From NCBI RefSeq assembly GCF_039641995.1, contig NZ_CP087714.1, forward strand, positions 496,001 to 560,000: DNA of 64,000 nucleotides. The letters run 5' to 3'. The DNA comes from Geoglobus acetivorans. Lineage in GTDB: Archaea > Halobacteriota > Archaeoglobi > Archaeoglobales > Archaeoglobaceae. Both the position numbers and the translations under genes were made by a program. The notes under the pieces are model-generated. The model was not told the DNA's origin, did no database searches, and was given only the letters and a program-made list of their open reading frames with translations. This document shows, piece after piece, positions 34,671 through 43,100 of this stretch (position 1 is its first letter; the number at the start of each line of letters is the position of its first letter).

Positions 34671-36611
34671 TCAGAGCTTCGTTAACTTCGCAACAGCATC
34701 TCTAATCTCATCGACCGATGCAACCTCTTCTATTGTTGACAGATCTCCAAGGTCCTCGCCTGTGAAGAGCCTCTTCATGACTCTTCTCATGATCTTTCCA
34801 CTTCTCGTCTTCGGAAGCATGTTGACAAACTGAATGTCCCTGAAAACGACAATTGGGCCCATTGTTTTTCTCACATGCTGAATCAGCTCTTTCTTAAGAT
34901 CATCTCCTGGTTCGTAGCCGGGTTTAAGCACGACAAATGCGGCTGCAACCTCTCCTCTGACCTCATCTGGCACACCAACAACTCCTGCCTCAGCTACTGC
35001 AGGATGAGAGATGAGTGCATTCTCAACCTCAATGGTTCCAATTCTGTGACCTGCAATCTTTATAACCTCATCAGCTCTGCCTGCGAACCATATATATCCA
35101 TCCTCGTCGAGGTAGGCGGCATCTCCACTTCTGTATCCCTTTATCACTCCGTTCCAGTACGAGTCAACATACCTTTCGAAGCTGTCCCACAGGGTTGGTG
35201 TAAGTCCCGGGAAGGGTCTTTCGAGGTAAAGGACTCCTTTCTCGTTCGGTCCCAGCACCTTCTCTTCAGCCTCGTCAACTATCAGTGGAATAACTCCGGG
35301 CATTGGCAGTCCAGCAGACCCGGGCTTGATGACATCCGTAACACTGTCACCCATGAGGCCGTATGGGTATCCGAATATCGGTGCTCCTGTTTCAGTCTGC
35401 CACATGTGATCTATAATTGGTATTCTTTCCTCGAACAGGTCTCGGTAAAGCCACTCCCACACATCCGGGTTCAGAACCTCTCCTGCACATATTACTCTCG
35501 AAACCGAGCTTAGGTCGTAATCTTTTGCAACCTCAACCCCCTGCTTCCTGAGGAACCTTGCCCCGGTTGGGGACGTCCAGATGAGAGTTGCTCTGTTCCT
35601 CTCGATCACTTCATACCAGATCCCGGGCTTCGGGTAATCGGGAGTCCCATCGAACAGTATGACCGAAGCTCCGGCCAGCAGAGGACCGAAAACCATGTAG
35701 CTCTGCCCGACTATCCACCCGATATCCGAGGTGTTGAATATTATGTCATCCGGCTGCAATCCGTAAACCCATTTGGCTCCGAAGTAGTTCCATATCTGGT
35801 AGCCTCCGTGGACATGGACGACGGGCTTTGGCTTTGCTGTTGTTCCGGATGTGGGCATGACGAATATCGGGTCAGTTGCATCCATCTCAACGTAATCTGC
35901 ACTCTGGCCATCGCCCAGCTTCAGGAAGTCTTCGAGAAGGATGTCTCTGTTATCGTCAAGATGAAGCTCCTGATCCGGCATCATTCTTTTTATAACTACC
36001 TTTTCGACTCCTCTGCTAACCTCTTCAGGAGCTATTTTCAGAGCCTCGTCTACGTTCTCCTTCAGATTTATGATTTTGCCTCTTCTAACTGAATAGTCCT
36101 GCGTGAGAATTATTTTCGGAGATGTGAGTTCAATTCTGTCAGCCACAGCGTTTGGCGAGAACCCTGCGAATACTGTGACTGAGATCGCTCCAATTCTTGC
36201 CACAGCGAGGAGCATGGCTGCTCCTTCGATTGAGTTGGGTATGTAGAGCAGAACCCTGTCTCCCTTGTTCACTCCTGCCCCTCTGAGCGCTTTCGCATAC
36301 TTCTTCACCATGTCATAGAGCTGGTTGTAGGTTACGGAATACGAGATTCCAAATTCCGGGTTTTCGTAGATGTATGCCACCTTGTTTCCGTACCTTTTCA
36401 GCTTGTAGTCTAAGCAGCTGTAGCTTATGTTTGTCTTTCCTCCCGCAAACCAGCTGAATTTTGGATAGTCCCATTCAAATACCCTGTCCCATTTTTTAAA
36501 CCAGTGTATGTCCTGAGAGGCCTCTTCAGCCTTTTTATTCCAGAATTCTTCAGGATTGTCCCGAGCAAGCTTCCACATCTCCTTGAATTCCTTTAATCCC
36601 TCATCCCCCAT
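34671..36611 (-). CDS. acs: AMP-forming acetyl/acyl-CoA synthetase
   Basis: A 646-residue adenylate-forming enzyme making an acyl-CoA from acid, ATP and CoA. Motifs: the P-loop-like MPTSGTTAKPKPVVHVHGG (about residue 255), the core WQTETGAPIFG, YRSGDAAYLDEDGY, the hinge GRADEVIKIAGHRIGT, and the acetylation-site PKTRSGKIMRR near the end. ATG 36611 follows AGGAGG; the track-long extension to 36704 crosses the promoter. A strong TATA (about 36651-36662) lies upstream. Acetate is the likely substrate, but propionate or others are possible. Confidence 0.93.
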   Translation of the reverse strand: MGDEGLKEFKEMWKLARDNPEEFWNKKAEEASQDIHWFKKWDRVFEWDYPKFSWFAGGKTNISYSCLDYKLKRYGNKVAYIYENPEFGISYSVTYNQLYDMVKKYAKALRGAGVNKGDRVLLYIPNSIEGAAMLLAVARIGAISVTVFAGFSPNAVADRIELTSPKIILTQDYSVRRGKIINLKENVDEALKIAPEEVSRGVEKVVIKRMMPDQELHLDDNRDILLEDFLKLGDGQSADYVEMDATDPIFVMPTSGTTAKPKPVVHVHGGYQIWNYFGAKWVYGLQPDDIIFNTSDIGWIVGQSYMVFGPLLAGASVILFDGTPDYPKPGIWYEVIERNRATLIWTSPTGARFLRKQGVEVAKDYDLSSVSRVICAGEVLNPDVWEWLYRDLFEERIPIIDHMWQTETGAPIFGYPYGLMGDSVTDVIKPGSAGLPMPGVIPLIVDEAEEKVLGPNEKGVLYLERPFPGLTPTLWDSFERYVDSYWNGVIKGYRSGDAAYLDEDGYIWFAGRADEVIKIAGHRIGTIEVENALISHPAVAEAGVVGVPDEVRGEVAAAFVVLKPGYEPGDDLKKELIQHVRKTMGPIVVFRDIQFVNMLPKTRSGKIMRRVMKRLFTGEDLGDLSTIEEVASVDEIRDAVAKLTKL

Positions 36612-36730
36612 CTTTTCAACCTCCTTTTTTCGGGGTAAAGGTAAAATTGATGATATATATCTTTTATGATTTTTCATTTGAAAAAATAAGGGAAGGTTTA
36701 TCAAGCTGTGCCGGGTAAAAATGGGCTGGA

Positions 36731-36949
36731 ATGAGTGTGTACAACGATCTCAAAAAATCGCTGGAAAAGTACTTTGAGGACGTCAGGGAAGGGAGTTTCA
36801 GCTACAAAAGAATCGAATGGGAACTGGATAACCTGATCTATCCGTACATCGGTAACTTTCTTGCCACCGGTGACCTGAGCAGGGAGGAGGCAAGGGAACT
36901 TTTCAGATACTGCGAGGAGAGGCTGAAGGAATTCAGGGAAGATTTATAA
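36731..36949 (+). CDS. Small helical protein, unknown
   Basis: 72 residues, helical and acidic with aromatic residues (SVYNDLKKSLEKYFEDV, YPYIGNFLATGDLSREEAREL, FRYCEERLKEFRED). No known domain. A TATA-like GGTTTATCAAG lies about 32 bp upstream. The stop is 15 nt before guaA-A, so the two are probably co-transcribed. Likely a real small gene, given the spacing. Confidence 0.6.
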   Translation: MSVYNDLKKSLEKYFEDVREGSFSYKRIEWELDNLIYPYIGNFLATGDLSREEARELFRYCEERLKEFREDL

Positions 36950-36964
36950 ATCTGCCATCAAACT

Positions 36965-37519
36965 ATGGCCGTGAAAATCTATGTGGTTTACAACCTCGGA
37001 CAGTACAACCACCTGATTTATCGAATGCTGAGGGACCTGGAGGTCGAGACGAAGCTGATCGAGAACAGCACACCGCCCGAAGAAATCGACGCTGACGGGC
37101 TTGTTATAGGTGGCGGACCGAGCATGGAAAAATCTGGAAGAAGTGCGGATTATGTCAGAGAACTGAGTATCCCCATTCTCGGCATCTGTCTCGGGCATCA
37201 GATAATAGCAAGCGTTTTTGGAGGCAGGGTTGACCGGGGAGATGTTGGGGGATATGCTGAAAATGAGGTAAGTATCCTTGAGGAGGATGAACTTTTCGTC
37301 GGCTTTCCGGAAAAGATCAGGGTATGGGAGAGCCACATGGATGAGGTTAAGGTTTTGCCCGAAAACTTCGAGCTTCTGGCCACCTCCGGTATATGCGAGG
37401 TTGAAGCGATGAAGCATAAAAATAGGCCAATTTACGGTGTTCAGTGGCATCCTGAGGTTTATCACAGCGAATACGGTGAGGAGCTTTACAGCAATTTCAT
37501 TGAGATCTGCAAAAGATAA
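36965..37519 (+). CDS. guaAA: GMP synthase glutaminase subunit
   Basis: A 184-residue class I glutamine amidotransferase that supplies ammonia to a separate GMP synthase subunit, the archaeal arrangement. The nucleophile cysteine is in GICLGHQ, the catalytic His-Glu in GVQWHPEVYH, and the oxyanion region in VIGGGPSMEK. The ATP-pyrophosphatase subunit is not in the window. The 3' end lies 3 nt from the convergent amrS gene. Confidence 0.95.
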   Translation: MAVKIYVVYNLGQYNHLIYRMLRDLEVETKLIENSTPPEEIDADGLVIGGGPSMEKSGRSADYVRELSIPILGICLGHQIIASVFGGRVDRGDVGGYAENEVSILEEDELFVGFPEKIRVWESHMDEVKVLPENFELLATSGICEVEAMKHKNRPIYGVQWHPEVYHSEYGEELYSNFIEICKR

Positions 37520-37522
37520 CCT

Positions 37523-38524
37523 CTATTTTAAAACAATGTTCTGTCTGTAACCACAGTTCGGACATTTATCTCCTTTCAGATTTATTTCTCTTACGTAGAA
37601 ACCTTCTCTCGCGATGAGCAATTCCCCGCAGCTTGGACAGTACGTGTTCTCGTATCTGTGACCCCAGACGTTGCCTGCATATATGTATTCCAGTCCCTCC
37701 TCCCTCGCTATGCTGACCGCTCTTTCAATTGTTTCAACGGGCGTTGGAGGGACATCAAGCATCTGAAAATCTGGGTGGAATCGGGAGAAATGCACGGGGA
37801 TTCTGGGATTGAGGTCGGAAACCCATCTTGCGAATTCTCTTATCTCTTTTTCATCATCGTTGTGGCCGGGGATGGTCAGGTAGGTTATTTCGATGAACAC
37901 TCCCTTATCGCTGAGATGTTCGACACACTCGATAACTCTGCTGAGTCTGGCTTTGCAGATTTTTCTGTAAAACTCCTCGTTGAATGCCTTAACGTCCACA
38001 TTTACTGCATCGAGAACATCGAACTGTTCAACCGCCTCGTGGCTCATGTAGCCGTTTGAGACGTACGTGATGTAGTATCCTTTTTTCTTTGCAATCCTGC
38101 TCGCGTCCAAGGCAAACTCGTGCATTATGGCTGGTTCGTTGTACGTCCAGCTTATGCCGTCTGCTCCGTAGCCTTCTGCGAGTCTGGAAACCTCTTCCGG
38201 CGTCAGCTCTTTGAGATAGGGGAAGCTGAGATCGGCAAAGCTAATCTCATAGTTCTGACAGTGTCTGCACCTGAAGTTGCAGCTCACGCTGCCAAGGGAC
38301 AGCGCCTTTGAGCCGGGCATGAAGTTGTGAAATGGCTTTTTTTCAATGGGGTCAAGGTGGATCGAGGATATCAGGCCGTAATTGTGAACTTCAAGTCTTC
38401 CGGATCTGTTTTTCCTTACCCTGCAGATCCCCCACTGCCCCTCTTTCAGGATGCAGTAATGCATGCAGGTTTTGCATTTAACGCTTCCATTCAGTTTTTC
38501 GTGGAGGTATGACTCGACGATCAT
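37523..38524 (-). CDS. amrS: AmmeMemoRadiSam radical SAM enzyme (AmrS)
   Basis: 333 residues. An N-terminal cysteine region (CKTCMHYCILKEGQWGICRVR, split) precedes the radical SAM motif CNFRCRHC and SWTYNEPAI, then a TIM-barrel core and a C-terminal zinc ribbon CPSCG...CPNCG. This is the PFL-activase-like member of the Amme/Memo/RadicalSAM set; the function is unproven. AMMECR1 and Memo partners are not in the window. Its ATG is 3 nt after the stop of the sensor kinase upstream, implying one transcript. Confidence 0.92.
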   Translation of the reverse strand: MIVESYLHEKLNGSVKCKTCMHYCILKEGQWGICRVRKNRSGRLEVHNYGLISSIHLDPIEKKPFHNFMPGSKALSLGSVSCNFRCRHCQNYEISFADLSFPYLKELTPEEVSRLAEGYGADGISWTYNEPAIMHEFALDASRIAKKKGYYITYVSNGYMSHEAVEQFDVLDAVNVDVKAFNEEFYRKICKARLSRVIECVEHLSDKGVFIEITYLTIPGHNDDEKEIREFARWVSDLNPRIPVHFSRFHPDFQMLDVPPTPVETIERAVSIAREEGLEYIYAGNVWGHRYENTYCPSCGELLIAREGFYVREINLKGDKCPNCGYRQNIVLK

Positions 38525-38527
38525 TTA

Positions 38528-40057
38528 CTAATTGTTGTCCTGAACACTTTTCAGTTTTATGGTGAAGACCGTCCCGCTCGGCTCGTTCGTGTGGACCGAC
38601 ACAGAACCTCCATACTTCTCAATCAGCTTTTTAACGATGAAAAGCCCGATTCCCTGACCGGATGAGGTGGTGAAACCCTCATCAAATATTCTGTCTCTTA
38701 TTTCTTCCGGTATTCCGACCCCGTAGTCTATGGTTCTGATGGTTACTTCCCCGTTTTCATGCAGAACTTCGAATTTCATTCTATCCGTTTTACCATGCTT
38801 TACGGCATTGCTTATGAGATTCTCGAAGACGGAGTATATTCCAAAATCCGCCATTACCCGCGCGTCGCCATATATGCTCCACTTTATGTCGTAGTTCTGC
38901 ATAACTGATGCGATAACCTCCGAAATCCGGAATGACGAAAAATCTCTGCTGGATATTGTCTGTTCGACCTCCTTCATTTTTCTTATCATGTTCACGGCCT
39001 TATCAACTCTTTCGACTATACGGGGGCAGTATTCGCAGGCCTGATTTTCCATTGCAAGCTCTGCAAAGCCCCTTATCACTGAGAGGTCATTTATCAGATC
39101 ATGCCTGAGAGCTTTATTCACGATGCGGAGGTTCTCGCTCAGACCCTCTATCCTTTTGTTGTTGTGCTCAATGACATTGAGGGCGCTGTTTATGGAGTCT
39201 GCGAGGACTCTGATTTCGTCATCTCCGGAAAGCTTTACTCTCTCCCCCGTTTTGAAACCCCTTCTGCTTATGTTCTCCATGAAGTTCTTGAGGACCTCAA
39301 GTCTTTTCAGGAAGGTCCTGTCTATGATCTGAGTCAGGGCAACTATGGTTACTAGCAGTATTGCTCCCGAAGCTAAGAGACCGTACTGGTAGCTCTGGAC
39401 GATCAGCGGATCGATGTCGTTTATGTAAGCCAGCCTGAAATAGCCAATCATGTTGTTTTTCGGATCGTAGACGGGATAAAATATGCTCACTTCACCATTT
39501 TTTTCGACCCTCTCCCGCTGGAATTCCAGTATGTCCACATCGAGGACGGATTTTGTGTACTCTATGTCGCTATCGGTAAATTTTCTTAGAACGGTTGTGT
39601 AGCCTTTGTAGCTTCCATTCTCGTAAACCGGGACTGAATACAGCATGTAGAGACCATTATCATAGAAAAATCCCTTCAGAGGGATGGTATAGGCTTTTGC
39701 CAGGGATGCGATATCTCTGAAAGTGCTGTTGGGTATGCTGTCTGAAAATAGCGGGTTGCCCACGACTCTCAAAATATTCCCGTTTCTGTCGAAGAAGATT
39801 ATGTATGAGTATTCATGACTTCTGGCAATCTCTGAGAGGTCGACATTCTGGTTGATTGCGTGGTAATATACCTCGGCGAGGTCTTTGAACTCCCTGTCAA
39901 AAATGGTTTCAAGTGATTTTCTGTCGTTTTCCAGCCACCTGGTGTAGAAATCGTCAGAATTTGACTTGAGCAGGTATGCGACAAGAGAGGCTATGAGTAT
40001 GAAATAGATCAGGAATGCGACAGCAATTATTACGCTGAGTCTGGTTTTTATTTTCAT
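38528..40057 (-). CDS. Membrane sensor histidine kinase, second copy
   Basis: 509 residues. TM1 about 10-30, an extracytoplasmic sensor of about 190 residues, TM2 about 225-245, HAMP, then a DHp with H319 (LRHDLIND) and an HATPase (N-box ENLISNAVKHGK, G1 DYGVGIP, G2 GQGIGLFIVKKL). C341-x2-C344 occupies the inter-helix loop of the DHp domain, aligned with the cysteines of the kinase at 20045-21559. The core is clearly paralogous to that protein. ATG 40057 is chosen, with GGTGAAAA upstream; the frame is open to 40138 through an inverted repeat. Confidence 0.92.
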   Translation of the reverse strand: MKIKTRLSVIIAVAFLIYFILIASLVAYLLKSNSDDFYTRWLENDRKSLETIFDREFKDLAEVYYHAINQNVDLSEIARSHEYSYIIFFDRNGNILRVVGNPLFSDSIPNSTFRDIASLAKAYTIPLKGFFYDNGLYMLYSVPVYENGSYKGYTTVLRKFTDSDIEYTKSVLDVDILEFQRERVEKNGEVSIFYPVYDPKNNMIGYFRLAYINDIDPLIVQSYQYGLLASGAILLVTIVALTQIIDRTFLKRLEVLKNFMENISRRGFKTGERVKLSGDDEIRVLADSINSALNVIEHNNKRIEGLSENLRIVNKALRHDLINDLSVIRGFAELAMENQACEYCPRIVERVDKAVNMIRKMKEVEQTISSRDFSSFRISEVIASVMQNYDIKWSIYGDARVMADFGIYSVFENLISNAVKHGKTDRMKFEVLHENGEVTIRTIDYGVGIPEEIRDRIFDEGFTTSSGQGIGLFIVKKLIEKYGGSVSVHTNEPSGTVFTIKLKSVQDNN

Positions 40058-40078
40058 ATTTTTCACCGGACCCGCAAT

Positions 40079-40100
40079 GTACGGGTGCGCCGTCCCGTAC
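40079..40100. repeat. Inverted repeat at the sensor-kinase promoter
   Basis: GTACGGG (40079-40085) and CCCGTAC (40094-40100) are perfect 7-bp arms with an 8-nt loop. The element is 22-43 bp upstream of the kinase ATG and about 25 bp from a TATA-like stretch near 40107-40118, so it falls at the expected transcription start. It could be an operator or a 5' hairpin. Confidence 0.45.
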
Positions 40101-40276
40101 TCGCCAATATTATTATACTCATCATATACGGATTTCAATTATTATCTATGCAAGAATTGAATATAATTTTTTTGTTAACGTTGTTTAATTCACCGTAAAA
40201 AATAAAATTCTATCGATATCATTGGTCGTGTGTGAGGAGATAGTAATATATAGCTGCTGAAATTACCCCACACTCA

Positions 40277-41050
40277 ATGAAAATTCTTCTAACTAACGAC
40301 GATGGACTTTACTCTCCCGGGCTGAAAGCGAGTTACCGGGCGTTGAGTAAATTCGGGGAAGTCTATGCTGTAACTCCTGCTGTTCAGAAAAGTGGAGTTG
40401 GTAGAAGCATCTCCATAATGGAACCGATAAGGGTGAGCGAGGTGAAAATAGATGGCATTAAGATTTATGCCGTTGACGGCACACCAACCGACGCAGTCAT
40501 AATCGGCATTCATGAAATCATCGGAGACATTCCGGATCTCACTGTTTCGGGTATAAATCTGGGTGAAAATCTTTCGACTGAAGCTGTCACAACTTCTGGG
40601 ACTGTTGGGGCAGCTTTGGAGGCCGCCACTCAGGGAAGTAAGGCGATGGCAGTAAGCTTGGAGATGAGAGATGCTTTCAAATTTGAGTCATTTTTCGCTC
40701 CTGTGGATTTCTCGAATGCCAGCATGGTGCTTGAGAAGCTTGCGAAGATGGTGCTGGAGAAGGGTTTGCCTGAAGGTGTGGATCTGCTGAACGTGAACGT
40801 GCCTGAAAGGTGGAACGGCAGATACAGGTTTACAAAGCTTGCAAGGAGGCTTTACCGGACAAGAATTGACGTCAGGTTCGACCCAAGGGGCAGGAAATAT
40901 TACTGGATTGATGGTGAAGAGGAGGAAGATGCGGAGGAGGGAACGGACCTGAATGCAATAAGGAAAGGTTACGTTTCGATAACGCCCCTGACCCTTGACA
41001 TGACCTCGAGAATTGATTTTGGCGAGCTTGAGAGGTGGTTCGATGATTGA
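40277..41050 (+). CDS. surE: 5'/3'-nucleotidase SurE
   Basis: A 257-residue Mg-dependent survival-protein phosphatase. The metal site is NDDG (7-10) with S and N ligands in KSGVGRSIS and SGINLGEN; TSGTVGAALEA and PLTLDMT are also conserved. An acidic insertion (EEEEDAEEGTD) occurs near residue 215. TATA ATATATA about 25 bp upstream suggests a leaderless mRNA. The end overlaps rpiA by 8 nt. Confidence 0.95.
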   Translation: MKILLTNDDGLYSPGLKASYRALSKFGEVYAVTPAVQKSGVGRSISIMEPIRVSEVKIDGIKIYAVDGTPTDAVIIGIHEIIGDIPDLTVSGINLGENLSTEAVTTSGTVGAALEAATQGSKAMAVSLEMRDAFKFESFFAPVDFSNASMVLEKLAKMVLEKGLPEGVDLLNVNVPERWNGRYRFTKLARRLYRTRIDVRFDPRGRKYYWIDGEEEEDAEEGTDLNAIRKGYVSITPLTLDMTSRIDFGELERWFDD

Positions 41051-41711
41051 GAAGGTTAACTGCGCTAAAAAGGCGATTGAGTTTATTGAGGACGGGATGG
41101 TGATTGGTCTTGGAAGCGGAACGACAGTCAGGGTTTTTGTAGAGATGCTGGCTGAAAAGGTGAGGGAGGGACTGGATGTTGCCGTGATCCCCTCTTCAAT
41201 TGATTCCCACATGCTTGCTGCGGAGCGCGGGTTAACTGTGATGAGTCTGCTCGAGTGTCCCGAACCCGATCTGTGCGTGGATGGAGCGGATCAGGTTGAC
41301 AGTGAATTCAACCTTATAAAGGGCGGAGGGGGAGCCTTAACCAGGGAGAAGATTGTTGCTTCAGCTTCCAAGAAATTCTACGTGATTGTTGACGAGTCCA
41401 AGATGGTTGAAAGGCTGAACATGCCGGTGCCGGTCGAGATTCTGGAATTTGCCTACGGATTCGTGAATCGGAAGATCGGCGAGATGGGATATGCACTCAA
41501 ACTTAGAGAGGGTAAGGGCAAGCTCAGGCCCGTAATTTCAGACAACGGTAATTTAATCGCTGATGTTGATGCCGGAGTAATTGAAAACCCGGAAGATCTT
41601 GAGAGAGAGCTGAAAATTCCGGGAATTGTAGAGAACGGGATATTTTTAGCAGAAATGGTGAATGGGGTAATCGTCGGGAAAAAGGATGGTGCGGAAGTGC
41701 TGAAGAGGTAA
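41043..41711 (+). CDS. rpiA: Ribose-5-phosphate isomerase A
   Basis: A 222-residue enzyme interconverting ribose-5-P and ribulose-5-P, the source of ribose in archaea with the RuMP-type route. Conserved: GLGSGTTVRVF, IPSSIDSHM, VDGADQVDSEFNLIKGGGGA with catalytic Asp, and KKFYVIVDESKMV. Start ATG 41043 inside surE; the track extension to 41013 is rejected. The next gene has its own TATA box. Confidence 0.95.
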   Translation: MIEKVNCAKKAIEFIEDGMVIGLGSGTTVRVFVEMLAEKVREGLDVAVIPSSIDSHMLAAERGLTVMSLLECPEPDLCVDGADQVDSEFNLIKGGGGALTREKIVASASKKFYVIVDESKMVERLNMPVPVEILEFAYGFVNRKIGEMGYALKLREGKGKLRPVISDNGNLIADVDAGVIENPEDLERELKIPGIVENGIFLAEMVNGVIVGKKDGAEVLKR

Positions 41712-41814
41712 GTTTTTCTGTTTTTTACAAATTTTGAGAGAACCTCAGGAGTTTCTCTACGGTGTTGAATTCCAATCGAAAATGCATAAATATCCCAAAG
41801 TAACTCTATTATTT

Positions 41815-43038
41815 ATGGAGTATTATCCAAGAATAATTGAGTTAGAAATGGAGAAGTGGCTGAAAAGAAGAGAAGTCATCCTTCTAAAAGGTCCGAGGCA
41901 GGCGGGGAAAACGACACTTTTCGTGCATCTGATGGAAAAACTGAATGGTGATTACGTTACGCTTGAGGATGAGGAAATGCTCAGGGCATTTGAGAAGAAT
42001 CCAAAGATGTTTGTGAAAAGATTCGGAAAAACTCTTTTCATAGACGAGGCTCAGTACTGCAAAAAAGCTGGAAAGGTAATAAAGCTCCTTTTTGACCTGT
42101 ATCCGGATTTGAAGCTTTTCGTAACCGGCTCCGGATCATTCGATATAAAAGTTGAGGTTGGCAAATATCTTGTCGGCAGGGCAGTATACTTCGAGCTTTT
42201 TCCCCTGAATTTCGAGGAATTCCTGATCTGGAAGGCAAAGGATCTGGTGGGGATTTTCAGAGAGTACCGGAAAATGCTATTTGATTTCATTCGCGGAGAG
42301 GATGTACATCCTGAAACATCCTTTGAAAGCGAATTTGGAGAGTTGCTCGGTGAATATGTTGTTTTCGGAGGCTTTCCAGCAGTCGTCAAGGAGGAGGATT
42401 ATCAGATAAAGAAGGCGTTATTGAAGAACCTTTACAAAACTTACTTAGAAAAGGACGTCTTCTTCTTCCTGAACGTCCGCCATCTCGAAAAATTCAGAGA
42501 CTTAATGAAGGCGCTGAGCTTTATGACCGGTGATATGCTCCGGTATTCGAGTCTGAGTTCTGATCTGAAAATGGATTACAAGACGCTGGAGAACTACATC
42601 AGCATTCTGGTCAACACGTATGTCATAGAACTTGTTCCACCGTTCCACAGAAACCTCGTTACCGAGATAAAAAAGGCGAAGAAAGTTTACTTTGTGGACA
42701 CCGGATTGAGAAACGCCATACTGGGCGACTTCTCGCCGCTGGCTCAGAGGACGGATAAAGGTAAACTTCTCGAAAATTTTGTGGTCAATGAGATCAAAAA
42801 GTACGGGGAGGTCAGATACTGGAGGACAACGGGAAAGGCTGAGGTGGACTTTGTTCTGAATTTTGAGGGCAGAATCGTTCCCGTGGAGGTCAAGTCTTTT
42901 GGGAAAGTTAGAAGGAGCTTTCTGAGCTTTCTCAGCACATACAGACCAGAGAGGGCAGTGGTTTTCACAGAAAACGATTCTGGCGTGAAGAGGGTTGGAA
43001 GCACGGACGTTTTATTTGTTCCCCACTGGTTTGTGTGA
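41815..43038 (+). CDS. DUF4143-type AAA ATPase
   Basis: 407 residues. Walker A is LKGPRQAGKTTL (about 21-32), and Walker B is TLFIDEAQYC. The AAA_14 domain is followed by a C-terminal DUF4143 domain with YVVFGGFPAV, and a PD-D/ExK-nuclease-like end KAEVDFVLNFEGRIVPVEVKS (split). Members are sporadic in archaea and of unclear function. ATG 41815 is chosen, about 25 bp after TATA TGCATAAATATCC; an extension to 41734 is rejected. It stands alone and may be accessory. Confidence 0.88.
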   Translation: MEYYPRIIELEMEKWLKRREVILLKGPRQAGKTTLFVHLMEKLNGDYVTLEDEEMLRAFEKNPKMFVKRFGKTLFIDEAQYCKKAGKVIKLLFDLYPDLKLFVTGSGSFDIKVEVGKYLVGRAVYFELFPLNFEEFLIWKAKDLVGIFREYRKMLFDFIRGEDVHPETSFESEFGELLGEYVVFGGFPAVVKEEDYQIKKALLKNLYKTYLEKDVFFFLNVRHLEKFRDLMKALSFMTGDMLRYSSLSSDLKMDYKTLENYISILVNTYVIELVPPFHRNLVTEIKKAKKVYFVDTGLRNAILGDFSPLAQRTDKGKLLENFVVNEIKKYGEVRYWRTTGKAEVDFVLNFEGRIVPVEVKSFGKVRRSFLSFLSTYRPERAVVFTENDSGVKRVGSTDVLFVPHWFV

Positions 43039-43100
43039 TGCCTGTGGACAAGCTTGGAAAATGAAAAAGTAAATTAAACCCCTTAAATCTTTCCACAACC

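Noticed and set aside
41815-43038. DUF4143 ATPase as part of a defence island
   Set aside because: It is a single gene between housekeeping genes with its own promoter; no defence neighbours.
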